From: Persicaria tinctoria | Taxonomy: Eukaryota; Streptophyta; Magnoliopsida; Caryophyllales; Polygonaceae | Direction: 5' to 3' | NCBI GenBank assembly: GCA_037127255.1 | Contig: JBANSL010000019.1 | Location: 12,919,001-12,983,000 of the forward strand | DNA: 64,000 nucleotides | Part shown: positions 1 through 19,446 of the stretch, piece after piece | Numbering within the stretch: position 1 is the stretch's first letter | Layout: every line of letters begins with the position of its first letter | Made by a program: the position numbers and the translations under genes | Notes under the pieces: model-generated | Told to the model about the DNA's origin: nothing | Seen by the model: only the letters and a program-made list of their open reading frames with translations | The model's database searches: none

Positions 1-481
1 CAACTTCCTGCAAATTTCTCCCAAATGGGAAAATAAAATATATATATTTCAAATTATTATTTTTTTAACTCTAATAGTTTTTTCATTTTAAAATTTAAAC
101 AATCATTTAGTTTGATGAATATTCCAGACTCATGAAATCATATCTATTTTTTTGGTCGTTTTTATATTTTGGAGAATGTGATTCTAAAATTTTCAAAATG
201 AAAAAACAGTGGGAGATGCTCGTATGATTCAGTTCTGATCAAAAAAGGATGGATCAATTCGATCAATCTTACAACTTCCACAAGACCACAAATATCTAAC
301 CGCCTACGAAACAAAATGCAATTTCTCCCGTTGGTATCATTTTGGACGCACCGCACCGCACCGCACGAGATTCAACAACAACGCACACGCACCCCTCCCC
401 GGTTTTTAAGTCCACCGAGTGGTTTACTCCGCTATAATTCGGACATTTAAAAAAAAAGGAAAAAGAAAAAGAAAAACTGCA
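1..481. other. Upstream flank of the SelO gene
   Basis: No gene is supported here. The first 160 bases are AT-rich. A short CACCGC-type run lies near 345-366 and a purine-rich A/G tract near 448-480 sits directly before the SelO start. The stretch probably holds the SelO promoter and 5' leader, but I see no convincing TATA box. The short ORFs here look random. Confidence 0.5.
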
Positions 482-4617
<4,136 letters not shown>

Positions 4618-6020
4618 GAAGGTGAACCTGTTGTGTTCCATAGAAAGGTATCATAATCATACAACGAGTTGAAAATCTGTTATAACTTTTTTGTATTATT
4701 GTATATAATATGATAGATCTATATTGTTTTGTTTTGTGGCCCTCCAAGCACAATAAACTAATAAAGTCCTTAAAGATGATGTATCCAATGCGGTTGGTGT
4801 TGAAAGGGATAATATAAGATATTAAAATGACATTTTGGTTGATGTTGAAAGGGATAAGACATAAAGATGACTTTTAGCCTGTATATGGAAATCGGTCGGT
4901 GGCGCACTCGGTTGCATTGTAGAATTACAGATACTCACCAGTGTTGTAGGAGTTTAAAGTTTGCATTCTTCAGTCATGATTCATGTGTAGATTTGTTTGC
5001 TTTTTGATTACCGAGTGCTTTTGCTGCAATGCGATTTTCAATTCAGTCTCGGGATTTCGGTTCATAGCCTGACATTTGACATTGATCCTAATCTTGGCTG
5101 TTTTAGGAACTTGAGAGATTGCAGAAAAAGATTTGTTACTTCTGTGATGTAGGAAGAATGGGTGCTCTAGGAATTTGTTGGATAGAGAGAAACGTTTCGA
5201 ATTCGGTTCAGATGAACAGCTATACAACAAGTCAGCAACTACCGTTGTGCTGTACTAGACCTTTTTTTTTGCCCCTTTTTGGGAATTTGCAGCTCGTGTA
5301 TTGTATCCCATCAGTCTCAGGATCAGATCAATGAATGTATCAAAGTGAATATTGGAGAGAATGCAAATACAACATTGTGAGGATTACCCCCTTTTAATTT
5401 ATTATATTGTCACATGTTTAGGGTCTGTTTGAAACATGTTGCTTATTAGAATAAAGCTCCTTATTGGCAATCAACAAATTCGTCAAACAAACTTCAATTT
5501 TTCTCTTTTCGTTTTGATTATAATCACTTGAGATGGACGTTTTTCCAAAGGTGTTTCATTCTCAGAGTTTGAGCTTGAAACCAGATTGACCCATCTCGCC
5601 CCAATGTGAGTTCAAGTAACGGCAGCGGGTTGTTATTTCCACTCCTAGTTTTTACTATTTACTATTTCCACAGCATGACGGTGCGATGACTTAATTACCC
5701 TTAATCAGGTCCACCGCAGTGGTGGATATGATTCGGTATGGTACGGTGGAATAATTTTCAAACATTTTCAACATTGCGTGCAAAGGAATAACAAATTATT
5801 TGTTTTTTAATATGTTTAACAATATTTCCAACGCGAATTACTATTGAAATAATTTTCCAATAGTATAGACCCTTAAATGAAAATGATGACCATTGAAAAT
5901 AAGTTTCCAACACTTTTCACCCTTGGAAAGTTGGAATAACCTGCGTTTCTAGTAGTGACATGAACTCGATTTGTCGATGACCCACAAGTATTGCGGTGGC
6001 CTGGATCCGGTTTGGTTTAT
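4618..6020. other. Intergenic region downstream of SelO
   Basis: The SelO 3' UTR and flank. I see no gene. Polyadenylation-like AATAAA strings occur near 4750. The stretch 4890-4960 has a weak tRNA-like A-box (GTGGCGCACTCGG) that could be an old SINE. From about 5420 the sequence GGGTCTGTTTG resembles a Tourist-type MITE end, but a good partner end is not clear. Confidence 0.4.
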
Positions 6021-6250
6021 TTCACCGCACCATACAATGGTGGGTTGGGTTATCCGTAATTAACTCACCGCACCGTGTTGCGGTGGTTAGTGGTGGAGAT
6101 AGTAAAAATTAGCGGTGTAGATTAGAGGTGGCAATTTCACCGCACCATACAATGGTGGGTTGGCTTGTCCGTAATTAACTCACCGCACCGTGTTGCGGTG
6201 GTTAGCGGTGGAGATAGTAAAAATTAGCGGTGTAGATTAGAGGTGGCAAT
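6021..6250. repeat. 115-bp tandem duplication (two copies) across the left end of a hAT element
   Basis: Copy 1 is 6021-6135 and copy 2 is 6136-6250, identical except for a few bases. Each starts TTCACCGCACC and ends with GTGTAGAT followed by TAGAGGTGGCAA, which are the target duplication and terminal repeat of the adjacent hAT element. The duplication therefore includes the element's left boundary, which suggests it arose after insertion or through aberrant repair. Confidence 0.85.
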
Positions 6251-6797
6251 TCGGTTGTTCGAGTCGGGTTTGGATATACCAATTCGGGTTTGCTCATATG
6301 TCGGGTCGGGTCATATGTCGGATATACTGTATGTTCGGTCAGGTTCGGGTTGGGTTGGGTCAGTTTTCGAGTCGGGTCAGTTTGGGTCAAATGGATTTCG
6401 GGTTGGGTCGGATTCGGGTTGGGTCAAGTCGGGTCACATTAAGTTTTATTATAAAATAATGTTTATTTTTTGTTAATCTTAATTATTGACTATTAAACTT
6501 CATTTATTTAGTATATGAGGTCTCATTATATGTAATTCACATTATTTGAGTATTTAAAAATAAGAAAACTAAAGTAATTATAAGAAAGAGTTGGGTTTTG
6601 TTCGGGTTGGGTCAAGGACGAGTCGGGTATGGGTCAGGTCGGATTTGTCTATGTTCGTGTCCGTTCGGGTATCGGATCAAAACGGGTCGGGCTCGGGTTC
6701 GAGTTATGCATGACACTAGATTTTTGGGTTTCGGTTGAATCTGGGTTCAGATGAGTTGGGTCGGGTTTTCGGGTCGGGTCAGATTTTGCCAGCTCTA
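6238..6797. mobile_element. Non-autonomous hAT-type element, GGGT-rich, with perfect 8-bp target duplication
   Basis: The left end reads TAGAGGTGGCAA and the right end, reverse complemented, reads TAGAGCTGGCAA: 11 of 12 match. The flanking 8 bp GTGTAGAT are identical at 6230-6237 and 6798-6805. An 8-bp target duplication with TAGRG-type ends is typical of hAT elements. The interior has no gene. It is filled with TCGGGT/TTGGGT-type low-complexity blocks (about 6245-6440 and 6590-6790) around an AT-rich core. It lies about 200 bp upstream of the beta-glucosidase start and may affect that promoter. Confidence 0.85.
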
Positions 6798-6962
6798 GTG
6801 TAGATATCCGGCATGGTTTTTTTTACCATTGGATCAATCATTACTTACTTTTAACCCCTATAAAATTTTCCTTTAATGCCCATTCCGATGAAGTGCTCTC
6901 AATTATTTATGATCCATTTATGACACTACAGTTGTATGTGGCAGACAGGGTCCTTATCCCAT

Positions 6963-6970
6963 TATATAAA
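6963..6970 (+). promoter_or_regulatory. Probable TATA box of the beta-glucosidase gene
   Basis: TATATAAA lies 41 bp before the ATG at 7012. Transcription would start about 30 bp downstream, near 6995-7000, giving a very short 5' leader. This rests on motif and position only. Confidence 0.5.
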
Positions 6971-7011
6971 GGAAGGATCGCTCTAGTAGAATCATACATA
7001 ACATTGCTACT

Positions 7012-10599
<3,588 letters not shown>

Positions 10600-12213
10600 T
10601 CAATTATTATATTGTTGTGTCGTTAACTTTTGCTTGCAAGGATAATAAAATTCACCATATCATCGATTTATAACCTTCGTATCTCAAGTAATCTAATTAA
10701 AGCTAACTTAAACTCCAAAACAAAATATCTTATTCTTCGAACAAACTTCAATCCGAAAAATATCACTCTCTTCTGATAGCTAGGATTGCTTATGTACCAC
10801 TAAAATACATAGTCGCTTTGATTTTAAAAAAGTGAATGAAATCAATACAGTACATCATTACAAATGAAGCTGTTTTGAAAAATTTATACGGACCCAAATA
10901 ATATTTGGGTCTGGATGACCGTCCACCTCTGTGCTCGCTACCGTTGACCAGAAGGAGGCAACTCAAGCTTCGATTCCCCGGTCGTTGTGCCTCTCTTGCT
11001 CGTCCCCGCGGGAAAGAGAGGCCTGCAACCCCGCTTCTTCGGCTTTACATATGTCAATGACAAACGGCCTCCAGGTCTTCTCCCGTTGTCCGCTGTTCCA
11101 TTACATAAAGGGAAAGACAACCAATGTTACAAATTTGAGGAAGACACCTCTCGCATAACCTTTATCGAAAGAAAACTTGCCCATTTTCTATCTGAAATCG
11201 ACGGTGAATCTGTTTCTCCGATAACTCTTGTTTAGTTGATTCCAATGTTACAGATTTGAGTTTCCAGTCAAAACTAACTGCTTATACGTCAACCTGGAGA
11301 TAAACCCTCACCCACTTGCTTCTCCTTCGATGGTTTTTCTCTGAAACTTAAGATTTAATTTAATTCAAATTATATTAATGCCCCCGCATGCTCTCTCTTC
11401 CCTCCCTCTGCCTTATCCTTACTAATCTCTCTCTTCTCTCTCTCTGCCTTATCCTTACTAATCTCTCTCTTCTCTATGACTTTACTTTTCTTTTTCACTT
11501 CTCTCTCTTGTCCTCTCTCACTGGTTCTCTCTCCTCTGCATCCTCTCTCTCTTTCTGTTTTCTGTCTCTCTCTCTCTCTTTGTCCCGTTGTCGATCTCTG
11601 GAAGGATAATCTTTCCCCTCTGCGACCTGCTACTAGTTTCCCCTAACACTCCCCCATCCAGTTTTCAACAAATTTTTTTCCGGATTGTGTTAACCTTGCA
11701 AACAATCCGAATATGTGGGTTAGTTTATACAATTCCCTCGTATTATTTTATCAAATTTTTATTTTTCTAGCCCACCATTTTTTTTTTCTAGAATCAATAT
11801 CAATGCGTGCTATGAAGCCATAAGGCTTCAAATTGGACCGGACCCAAATGGGCCATAGGCCCAACAATACGTTGACCTAGCTTCGAATCTTCATATGAGT
11901 TCGTCTTATGTTGATTTGATTTCAGAAGCTACTCGATTAATTAAATCCAGTGGAGAAGACAACAAGAGACCTCGTCTTCTCCAATCTCCGCGTCTCCCCA
12001 ACTCCCCAAAGCCGTTGGTTTATCGTTTCTCTAAAACATACCCCGTATTTGATTAAACTCACACTTCACTGTGTCTGCCACCTGCATTATTATAACTACG
12101 AATTCCTCTTTGGTACTCTACATTGCAGACATGATCTGGGTTCCTAAACTGCGACAAGAATTCGATTAAAGTTAGCATTTTTTCTTTCCCCTCTCTCTTT
12201 TATTCGAAAATAA
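10600..12213. other. Intergenic region between beta-glucosidase and the copia element
   Basis: No supported gene. The stretch 10900-11165 is GC-richer and contains AGCTTCGATTCCCCGG, a weak B-box-like string that could be SINE-derived. 11388-11595 is CT-rich. 11879-11926 is a near copy of 17636-17682, the segment preceding the BTB pseudogene (see findings). The small ORF starting 11950 has no recognisable product. Confidence 0.4.
11388..11595. repeat. CT-rich low-complexity tract with a 36-bp direct duplication
   Basis: The stretch is dominated by CTCTCT. A unit of about 36 bp containing CTGCCTTATCCTTACTAATC is present twice in tandem around 11408-11475. It reads as simple sequence, not as a gene. 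Confidence 0.7.
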
Positions 12214-13792
12214 GACTCCACCTTGATGATAATATGTGATATATTTTTGTAGAGTTGATGGAAGACAAATAAGGTAGTATTTTATGCAAATATCAATTAT
12301 ATTTTGTGGTTGTTTTATTTGATTTATTATTCTCGAAATATATTTATTTAGCTCACAAAATTATATGTGCTATTTATTTTTATTAGGCTATTTTTCTAGA
12401 AGAATTGTTTTTAACCACATGCCTTTTTTACGTGTGCTTTATAGGATTAATTTGATAGATTTGGCCAAAGTGGTTTTTAAAGATTTAGAAGATTTGTTTT
12501 TAACAAATATTAATTTGAACGTATTTGGTCAAAGTGGTTTGGAAGATTTGTTTTTAACAAATATTAATTTGTTTCTTACGTGTGTTTCAAATTGGTTTTT
12601 AAATTGAAGTCAAATTAGTTACGTGAGTTTTTAATATCAATTATATATATACTTTCGGACTAATATATTGCTTTTGTTTAAATAGTATCTCATATCTTTA
12701 TTGGATTTTTTAGTTAAGAAAATATATTGGATAGACATGTGTTTCTAGAATGTGTGTGTACAGGATACTCTCCTAGTATATCTCGGCCAGCAGTACAGCA
12801 AAGGAGAAATCAGTTTTAAATTCAAATTGAAGAGAAAGATGTGGAGCGGCTCTTCCTAGAATATCTCGTCCAAGATCTGAATTTTAATTCAAGAAAAAGA
12901 TATGGAGCTGTACTAGCTACGCATACATCGTGTATCTCGGCCAGAAGTTTGAATTCAAATGATAGGAGGTCTCGGCAACAGAATCTCCCAATTCAACATT
13001 TCAAACTTCTGTTACAACGTCTAAGGATTTGGAGAGATAAAGAAATCAGAAATTTGTTGGAGCTATGGGATATAAAAGTCGAAGGAAAAGAACGTTCAGA
13101 TATACCTTCGCCAAGCCGTCTCTGCGCATCAAAAGGTCTCGAGTCTACAGACGCCATTGCTGATTTTATTTGCTTCCTTTCTCTCTCTATTCTGTATTTG
13201 ATTTATCATCTTTGAGAGTTAGGAAGTCTTGAGCTTCATAGTTTATATTCAATCCCTGTTATACTAAGAGTATCATATACTCAAACGTATCACACTTAGG
13301 TGTGACAAAGGGGACTTTTATTTCTCTGTATCTTGGGTTGTACTAGATAGCTGAGAGAGGTGGGGGCTCTTCTAGATTGGTCTAGGACTCTAAGGGATCT
13401 GAGTTGTACTAGATTGCAATTGTATAGGAGAGAGGCTTCTCGGTGAGCTATTAGGATCCATAAGGAAAGAGGAATAAAAGTTGTTGAATTCTACGGGTTG
13501 GATAACACTAGGCGGGGACGTAGGCTGGTTTAGAGCCGAACCTCGTTAACAAATCCTGTGTTATTTTATTTCTCTGCTATTATTCTTACGTCTGATTACT
13601 TTGCAGAACTATCAAGGCACGAAAAAGTTGTTCAAGATCTTGAGACTGAGTTCAAAGCCTTGAAACCCATTATTCAGCCCTTGAAGTTACTTGCTCTACA
13701 CAAGTTTGCGAAAAGCGTCTATATTCTATTCAACCTCCCCTTCTAGAGTATTTGTCTCTTACTTTTATTTACCTTAAGTACTCGTTTCTTCA
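12214..13792 (+). repeat. Left LTR of the copia element
   Basis: Nearly identical to 16037-17618. It holds a direct duplication of the segment encoding FLTNIN (about 12485-12570). The reading frames inside it are shared by both LTRs and are not genes. Confidence 0.88.
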
Positions 13793-13793
13793 A

Positions 13794-13806
13794 TTGGTAT
13801 CAGAGC
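13794..13806 (+). promoter_or_regulatory. Primer-binding site of the copia element (Met-tRNA type)
   Basis: TTGGTATCAGAGC lies directly after the left LTR. This is the usual plant copia primer site, complementary to the 3' end of initiator methionine tRNA, and it sets the LTR boundary. Confidence 0.85.
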
Positions 13807-13845
13807 TTAACTCACTATTTGATTTAACAATCAGTGAGATCGATC

Positions 13846-14982
13846 ATGAGTACTGTAGGAGAAGGTGTATTCGCTCAAGGAAGATCGTCAAATCGCCCTC
13901 CTCTGTTCTGCGGCGACAATTTTGTCCATTGGAGATCTTGGATGAAAATGTTCATCATTGATCAAGACATGGAGCTCTGAGAACGCATAGTGAATGGACC
14001 AACTATTCCAATGAAGCCCGGCGCTACAGCAGGATCTCCACAAGTCGAAAAGACGGAAGCCAAATTCACTCAGACCGATCATGAGAATGTGACCAAGAAT
14101 TTTCGGGCCATGCACATGCTATATCGTGGTTTGAATACTGATGAGTTTAATCGTGTGTCAACTTGCAAGAGCGCCAAAGAAATTTGGGATAAACTTGTAG
14201 TGACCTACGAAGGTACTAGCCAGGTCAAAGAAAGCAAGATCAACATCTACCTACGACAATATGAGCTATTCAAGATGCTGTCTACCGAAACCATAAAGGA
14301 GATGTTCACCAGATTCACCCAAATCGTCAACAACTTGGATTCTCTCGGCAAAACCTTCAGCAATGAAGAAAAAGTGAGGAAAATCTTGAGGAGCTTACCA
14401 AAGGCGAAATGGGGGCCAAAAGTAACTGCAATAGAGGAAGCTCAAAATCTGTCAACTTTGCCATTGGACGATCTCCTTGGTAAGTTGATTACCCATGAGA
14501 TGGTTCTTGGTGAAGAGGATGGAGAAGTAGCCCCTACTGTAAAGAACTTGGCCCTACGAGCTAAGAAGGAAGAAGCATCCTCAGACGACGACGAGAGTGA
14601 AGACGAGGAGGATCTGTTTGAACTCCTCACAAGAGGGCTAGCACAAATACTCAAGATGAAGAAGAAATTCTCAAATCGAGAATATTCCGAATCTTCAAAG
14701 CATCGAGGTAAGGCTTCTAACCCTCGTAAGAAATCAAAGGTTCTAACTTGCTTTGAATGTGGTGAAACAGGTCACTTTGCAAATGAGTGTCCTCAAAAGA
14801 AGAAGTACAAACACCGAAAGAATGATTCAGATTCCTCCAGTGAATCGGACTCGGAAAATGATCCAGCAAATCTTTGCTTGATGGCAGATCATGAGGAAAC
14901 TCCAAAGAAGCATCTTGGAACTATCGTAAGAAATTTGATTTCTAGCCTACTGTTGTGTTGTCTGAATTTTTGCAAAACATGA
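13846..14982 (+). pseudogene. Copia-type Gag polyprotein, first part, with in-frame stop
   Basis: From ATG 13846 the frame reads a typical copia Gag N-terminus (PPLFCGDNFVHWRSWMKMF). It is broken by TGA at 13978-13980, after DMEL, where this family usually has Trp. The frame then continues to 14982. The body matches the UBN2/retrotran_gag domain (EIWDKLVVTYEG, KEMFTRFTQIVNNL, ILRSLP). An acidic stretch follows, then a CCHC knuckle, CFECGETGHFANEC. A shift near 14955 moves the reading to the next frame. Gag would form the particle that packages element RNA; this copy cannot make the full protein without readthrough. Confidence 0.82.
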
Positions 14983-15602
14983 TTATAAATGAAGAGGATT
15001 ATATTTTGGAAACTAACACCTTGAAAGAGAAGCTATTGGAACAGGAGAAACGCATAAGTAATTTGTCGCTGGAAATGAAAAATCTCGAAGCCTCTCGGTC
15101 AGCCCTTGACATTAAAGTCAAGGCCTTGGAGACAGAAAATTCTGTCTTGAAGCAATATCTTTCTTCTCTAAGTCTTTGCACCAAGGAATTAGAGAAAGAA
15201 AAGATCTCGTTGGCTGAGAAGTGTAGAGACCAGCAGACATCACTTGTTCGTTTTACCCATTCCAAGGCCAATCTCGATAGGATGTTAGGTGAGCACCAAT
15301 CATCCCTCAACAAAAGTGGTATTGGATTCAACAAGAATTTTCCAAAGAAAGCCCCTACCACTTTTGTAAAAGCTAAAGGAAATTGGCGCACACCCATATG
15401 TTATTTTTGTTGTAAGAAGGGTCATGTGAAGACTACTTGTCCTTATCGTAGAAATGATCCTCATATAATTCGTAATACTTTTCCATTATGTTTAAAAGGA
15501 CAGGTAAAGCAAATTTGGGTTCCTAAAGGAACTAGACCACAAAACATGGTCCATCCCGATTATGAATCTAAGTTTGTAGCTTGGTCTAGCCGGAAAGGTT
15601 GA
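14955..15602 (+). pseudogene. Copia Gag, second part: coiled coil and second zinc knuckle
   Basis: An open frame of 215 residues overlapping the end of the first part in another frame. Residues about 15-110 have heptad-like Leu/Glu/Lys spacing, a likely coiled coil. A second zinc knuckle follows (CYFCCKKGHVKTTC), then KQIWVPKGT, the segment that in complete plant copia elements precedes protease and integrase. The frame then stops and no pol domain follows. 15603-16036 is non-coding up to the right LTR. Confidence 0.78.
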
Positions 15603-16036
15603 ATTTTTGGGTGTTTTGCAGGATGTCACCAAGATCAAAGAGCATAAATGGATCGAAACAATCGCTCTTGGTGATAAATATTTTTTTATTATGTGCTACT
15701 AATGATTTTCTTTGCTTAGTATTTCTCTTTGGAGCTTGATATGTTGAACAGGGAAGCATTATCGTAGGGGGAGTAATGACTGCTGAATTTCGATTCTTAT
15801 AATGATGTCTCTTAACATCTCAAGGTCTTAAGATCAACTTCAAGGTCTTGACTGTAAGAGATTATTTGGGTATTATTTTTCCGATTTCTTCCCTTGCTTG
15901 TTGGAAGAGAAAAAGGGGGAGAAATGTTATATGATGCTTATGCCTATACTTGTTTATACTTGTTATATGATGTTCCACATGTGCTAAATTTATTTGCATA
16001 ATTGATATTTGTTTTGTCTTCCATCAAGGGGGAGAT

Positions 16037-17618
16037 TGTTGACTCCACCTTGATGATAATATGTGATATATTTTTGTAGGGTTGATGGAAGACAAATAAG
16101 GTAGTATTTTATGCAAATATCAATTATATTTTGTGGTTGTTTTATTTGATTTATTATTCTCGGAATATATTTATTTGGCTCACAAAATTATATGTGCTAT
16201 ATATTTTTATTAGACTATTTTTCTAGAAGAATTGTTTTTAACCACATGCCTTTTTTACGTGTGCTTTATAGGATTAATTTGATAGATTTGGCCAAAGTGG
16301 TTTTTAAAGATTTAGAAGATTTGTTTTTAACAAATATTAATTTGAACGTATTTGGTCAAAGTGGTTTGGAAGATTTGTTTTTAACAAATATTAATTTGTT
16401 TCTTACGTGTGTTTCAAATTGGTTTTTAAATTGAAGTCAAATTAGTTACGTGAGTTTTTAATATCAATTATATATATACTTTCGGACTAATATATTGCTT
16501 TTGTTTAAATAGTATCTCATATCTTTATTGGATTTTTTAGTTAAGAAAATATATTGGATAGACATGTGTTTCTAGAATGTGTGTGTACAGGATACTCTCC
16601 TAGTATATCTCGGCCAGCAGTACAGCAAAGGAGAAATCAGTTTTAAATTCAAATTGAAGAGAAAGATGTGGAGCGGCTCTTCCTATAATATCTCGTCCAA
16701 GATCTGAATTTTAATTCAAGAAAAAGATATGGAGCTGTACTAGCTACGCATACATCGTGTATCTCGGCCAGAAGTTTGAATTCAAATGATAGGAGGTCTC
16801 GGCAACAGAATTTCCCAATTCAACATTTCAAACTTCTGTTACAACGTCTAAGGATTTGGAGAGATAAAGAAATCAGAAATTTGTTGGAGCTATGGGATAT
16901 AAAAGTCGAAGGAAAAGAACGTTCAGATATACCTTCGCCAAGCCGTCTCTGCGCATCAAAAGGTCTCGAGTCTACAGACGCCATTGCTGATTTTATTTGC
17001 TTCCTTTCTCTCTCTATTCTGTATTTGATTTATCATCTTTGAGAGTTAGGAAGTCTTGAGCTTCATAGTTTATATTCAATCCCTGTTATACTAAGAGTAT
17101 CATATACTCAAACGTATCACACTTAGGTGTGACAAAGGGGACTTTTATTTCTCTGTATCTTGGGTTGTACTAGATAGCTGAGAGAGGTGGGGGCTCTTCT
17201 AGATTGGTCTAGGACTCTAAGGGATCTGAGTTGTACTAGATTGCAATTGTATAGGAGAGAGGCTTCTCGGTGAGCTATTAGGATCCATAAGGAAAGAGGA
17301 ATAAAAGTTGTTGAATTCTACGGGTTGGATAACACTAGGCGGGGACGTAGGCTGGTTTAGAGCCGAACCTCGTTAACAAATCCTGTGTTATTTTATTTTT
17401 CTGCTATTATTCTTACGTCTGATTACTTTGCAGAACTATCAAGGCACGAAAAAGTTGTTCAAGATCTTGAGACTGAGTTCAAGGCCTTGAAACCCATTGT
17501 TCAGCCCTTGAAGTTACTTGCTCTACACAAGTTTGCGAAAAGCGTCTATATTCTATTCAACCCCCCTTCTAGAGTATTTGTCTCTTACTTTTATTTACCT
17601 TAAGTACTCGTTTCTTCA
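16037..17618 (+). repeat. Right LTR of the copia element
   Basis: Starts TGTTGACTCC right after the polypurine tract and ends TTCTTCA. It matches the left LTR with about a dozen single-base differences by hand count. Confidence 0.9.
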
Positions 17619-17737
17619 GTTAAGTTAGCATCTTTAGCTTCGAATCATCATCTGAGTTTATCTTATGTTGATTTGATTTTAGGAGCATAGCAGGAAAGAT
17701 TGAAAATTCAAGCTGCTCAGAAACCGCTGATCCGTCG

Positions 17738-19446
17738 ATGGTGGATTTCGGATTTGGGTTCAATGACACCGATTTCTCTGATAGGGTCCTTCGCATTGAG
17801 GTTACCGAGGACTCTCTAGATTCCAAGAATTTCAACAAAGATAGTGGTTTGTTTCACTATATTATCTTTATAGCACAAATTAATTAAGTCCGGCCATGAT
17901 ATTTAAACATAGGATTATGAATGATTGCGTGTACACAGTAATAATTCGATCAGTGTTTGCCAGTTGTTCAAGTTAAAACTTTGCACATAAGTTCTCTGGT
18001 TGTAGCTGCAAGCAGTCCCTTTTCTTACAAGGTCAACCTCCTTTAATTTGCTCTTCTTATTGAATTGAATTTCTCTTTATTTATTTGTTAAAGCTGGTAA
18101 ATTTAATGGTGTAGTTGTTCAAGAACAGGATGAGAGAATCACAGGAGAAGGATTTAACCTTGAGAATTAATGCATCCGGTAAGTACCATACGCTTGTGTT
18201 TTCATGTATGTAGTATGTAAGTTAATTCATTTTGATGATTGTGAGCAGAGGAATCAGCTTTGATGGATATCCTCAAGTTCATATACAGTCACGCCTTGAG
18301 TGCAACTACAACCCCTGATTTGTTGGGTGTGCTGATTGCCGCTGACAAGTTTGAGGTTATTTCTTGTGTGAGGTATTGCACTAGGTTGTTGCAGAAGGTG
18401 CCAATGTCCCTAGAATCTGCACTTTCATATCTCCAACTCCCTTCGAGTGTTTTATTGAGTGAATCGGTTCAACCGCTGATAGTCGCAACAAAGGATTACC
18501 TTGTTGCACACTACTTGGATTTCGATGAGTAAGTAGTTTGTTTTTTAACAATTTGTTGGGTGTGGCTATGTTTCAACTTTCAAGGATTTTATGTCATGGC
18601 TTTACACATAATTTATCTTTCTATGTTTATGCTGATTCATGGTTTTTGATCTTGAAGATTTCGGAAGGAGTTGATGGACTTGCCTCTTTGTGTTGTAGAG
18701 GTAATTCTCGGAACAGATGGTCTCCAAGTCAATTCAGAAGATGATGTTGTTGATTTTGTCTTGGAATGGGCGTCTGTGCATTATCCTGAACTGAACGAGC
18801 GTCAAAAAATCATCGCAGACCACTTGGTGCAGTGCATATGTTTTCACTTCATGAGTTGAGGAAAGTCCTAATTTGCCCCGACTTTGGCCATGAACAAGTG
18901 TCCAATCTTGTGATGGAAGCCCTGTTTTTAAAGGCCGAGTTCCCCTATTTGCAAGACATTCATGGTTCAAAAGAGGTCGCAAACACCAACACCAACTGCT
19001 GTTCTTTAGGACGCATCTACAAGTATCGGCCTGTTAAGGTGGTGCAATTTGAATTTGGTCAGCCTCGCTGCATTGTCTACTTCGACCTAAGGAAAGAAGA
19101 GTGTGTGAATCTATTCGAATCAGCTCTGAGGGGTGACTACCTCCAATCTCAATCATTCTGCCTAGGCGGACGATGGCTTTACTTCGTGGTGGAATGCTGT
19201 ACTACTGACAGAACCAAAATCGTTTGCTTTGTGTCTGGATATGACAGATGAATCAGAAAGTTGCAACTTAGATTAAAGAAGTCATCTACGGTGTTTCAAA
19301 AGATGAGGAATGGTAACTTGAGATTAACTGGCCTGAGGCTACCTGATAACATATTGGACACCTCGTGGAGAGACTTGGTGAAGGAGGACTCTGAGTATTT
19401 CATCGACGGTATCCTACATCTTCGGGTCGATCTAACCATCAAATAG
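17738..19446 (+). pseudogene. BTB/POZ-BACK domain protein (POB1/LRB-like), frameshifted pseudogene
   Basis: Exon-like pieces in order match POB1-type BTB proteins, which are substrate adaptors of CUL3 ubiquitin ligases in the nucleus. They are an N-terminal MVDFGFGFNDTDFSDRVLRIE (17738-17840), TLHISS...SPFSYK (about 17973-18029), LFKNRMRES...LRINAS (about 18116-18180), the end of BTB and start of BACK (18249-18530), BACK (18660-18855) and the C-terminal region (18860-19446, ending LHLRVDLTIK). The segment linking N-terminus and BTB is missing. A one-base loss near 18858 (MSCRK becomes MS-stop) shifts the frame. Two more breaks near 19245-19310 interrupt the C-terminus. It lies directly after the copia element and before the giant MULE. 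Confidence 0.8.

Larger units (their letters stand above)
12214..17618 (+). mobile_element. Ty1/copia LTR retrotransposon with gag but no pol (TR-GAG-like)
   Basis: Two LTRs of about 1.58 kb flank a 2.2-kb internal region. The left LTR is 12214-13792 and the right LTR 16037-17618, ending TTCTTCA. The right LTR starts TGTTGACTCC; the left lacks the first four bases and begins GACTCC. A primer-binding site complementary to initiator Met-tRNA follows the left LTR (TTGGTATCAGAGC). The polypurine tract AAGGGGGAGATTG precedes the right LTR. Inside are gag remnants with two zinc knuckles, but no protease, integrase or reverse transcriptase. I hand-count about a dozen differences between the LTRs (below 1%), so insertion is recent. 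I find no clear 5-bp target duplication. Confidence 0.88.

Noticed and set aside
4890..4960. tRNA gene or SINE
   Set aside because: Only an A-box-like string is present. There is no convincing B-box, cloverleaf or poly-A tail.
5421..5872. Tourist/PIF-type MITE with GGGTCTGTTTG end and TTA target site
   Set aside because: The candidate right end (TATAGACCC followed by TTA) matches only about six to seven bases, too weak to call.
10915..11165. SINE or small gene around the 75-codon and 82-codon ORFs
   Set aside because: A weak B-box-like string but no A-box at the right distance. The ORFs overlap on both strands without a domain.
12365..12607. 80-codon ORF repeated at 12365 and 16192 as a duplicated gene
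   Set aside because: Both copies are LTR sequence of the copia element.
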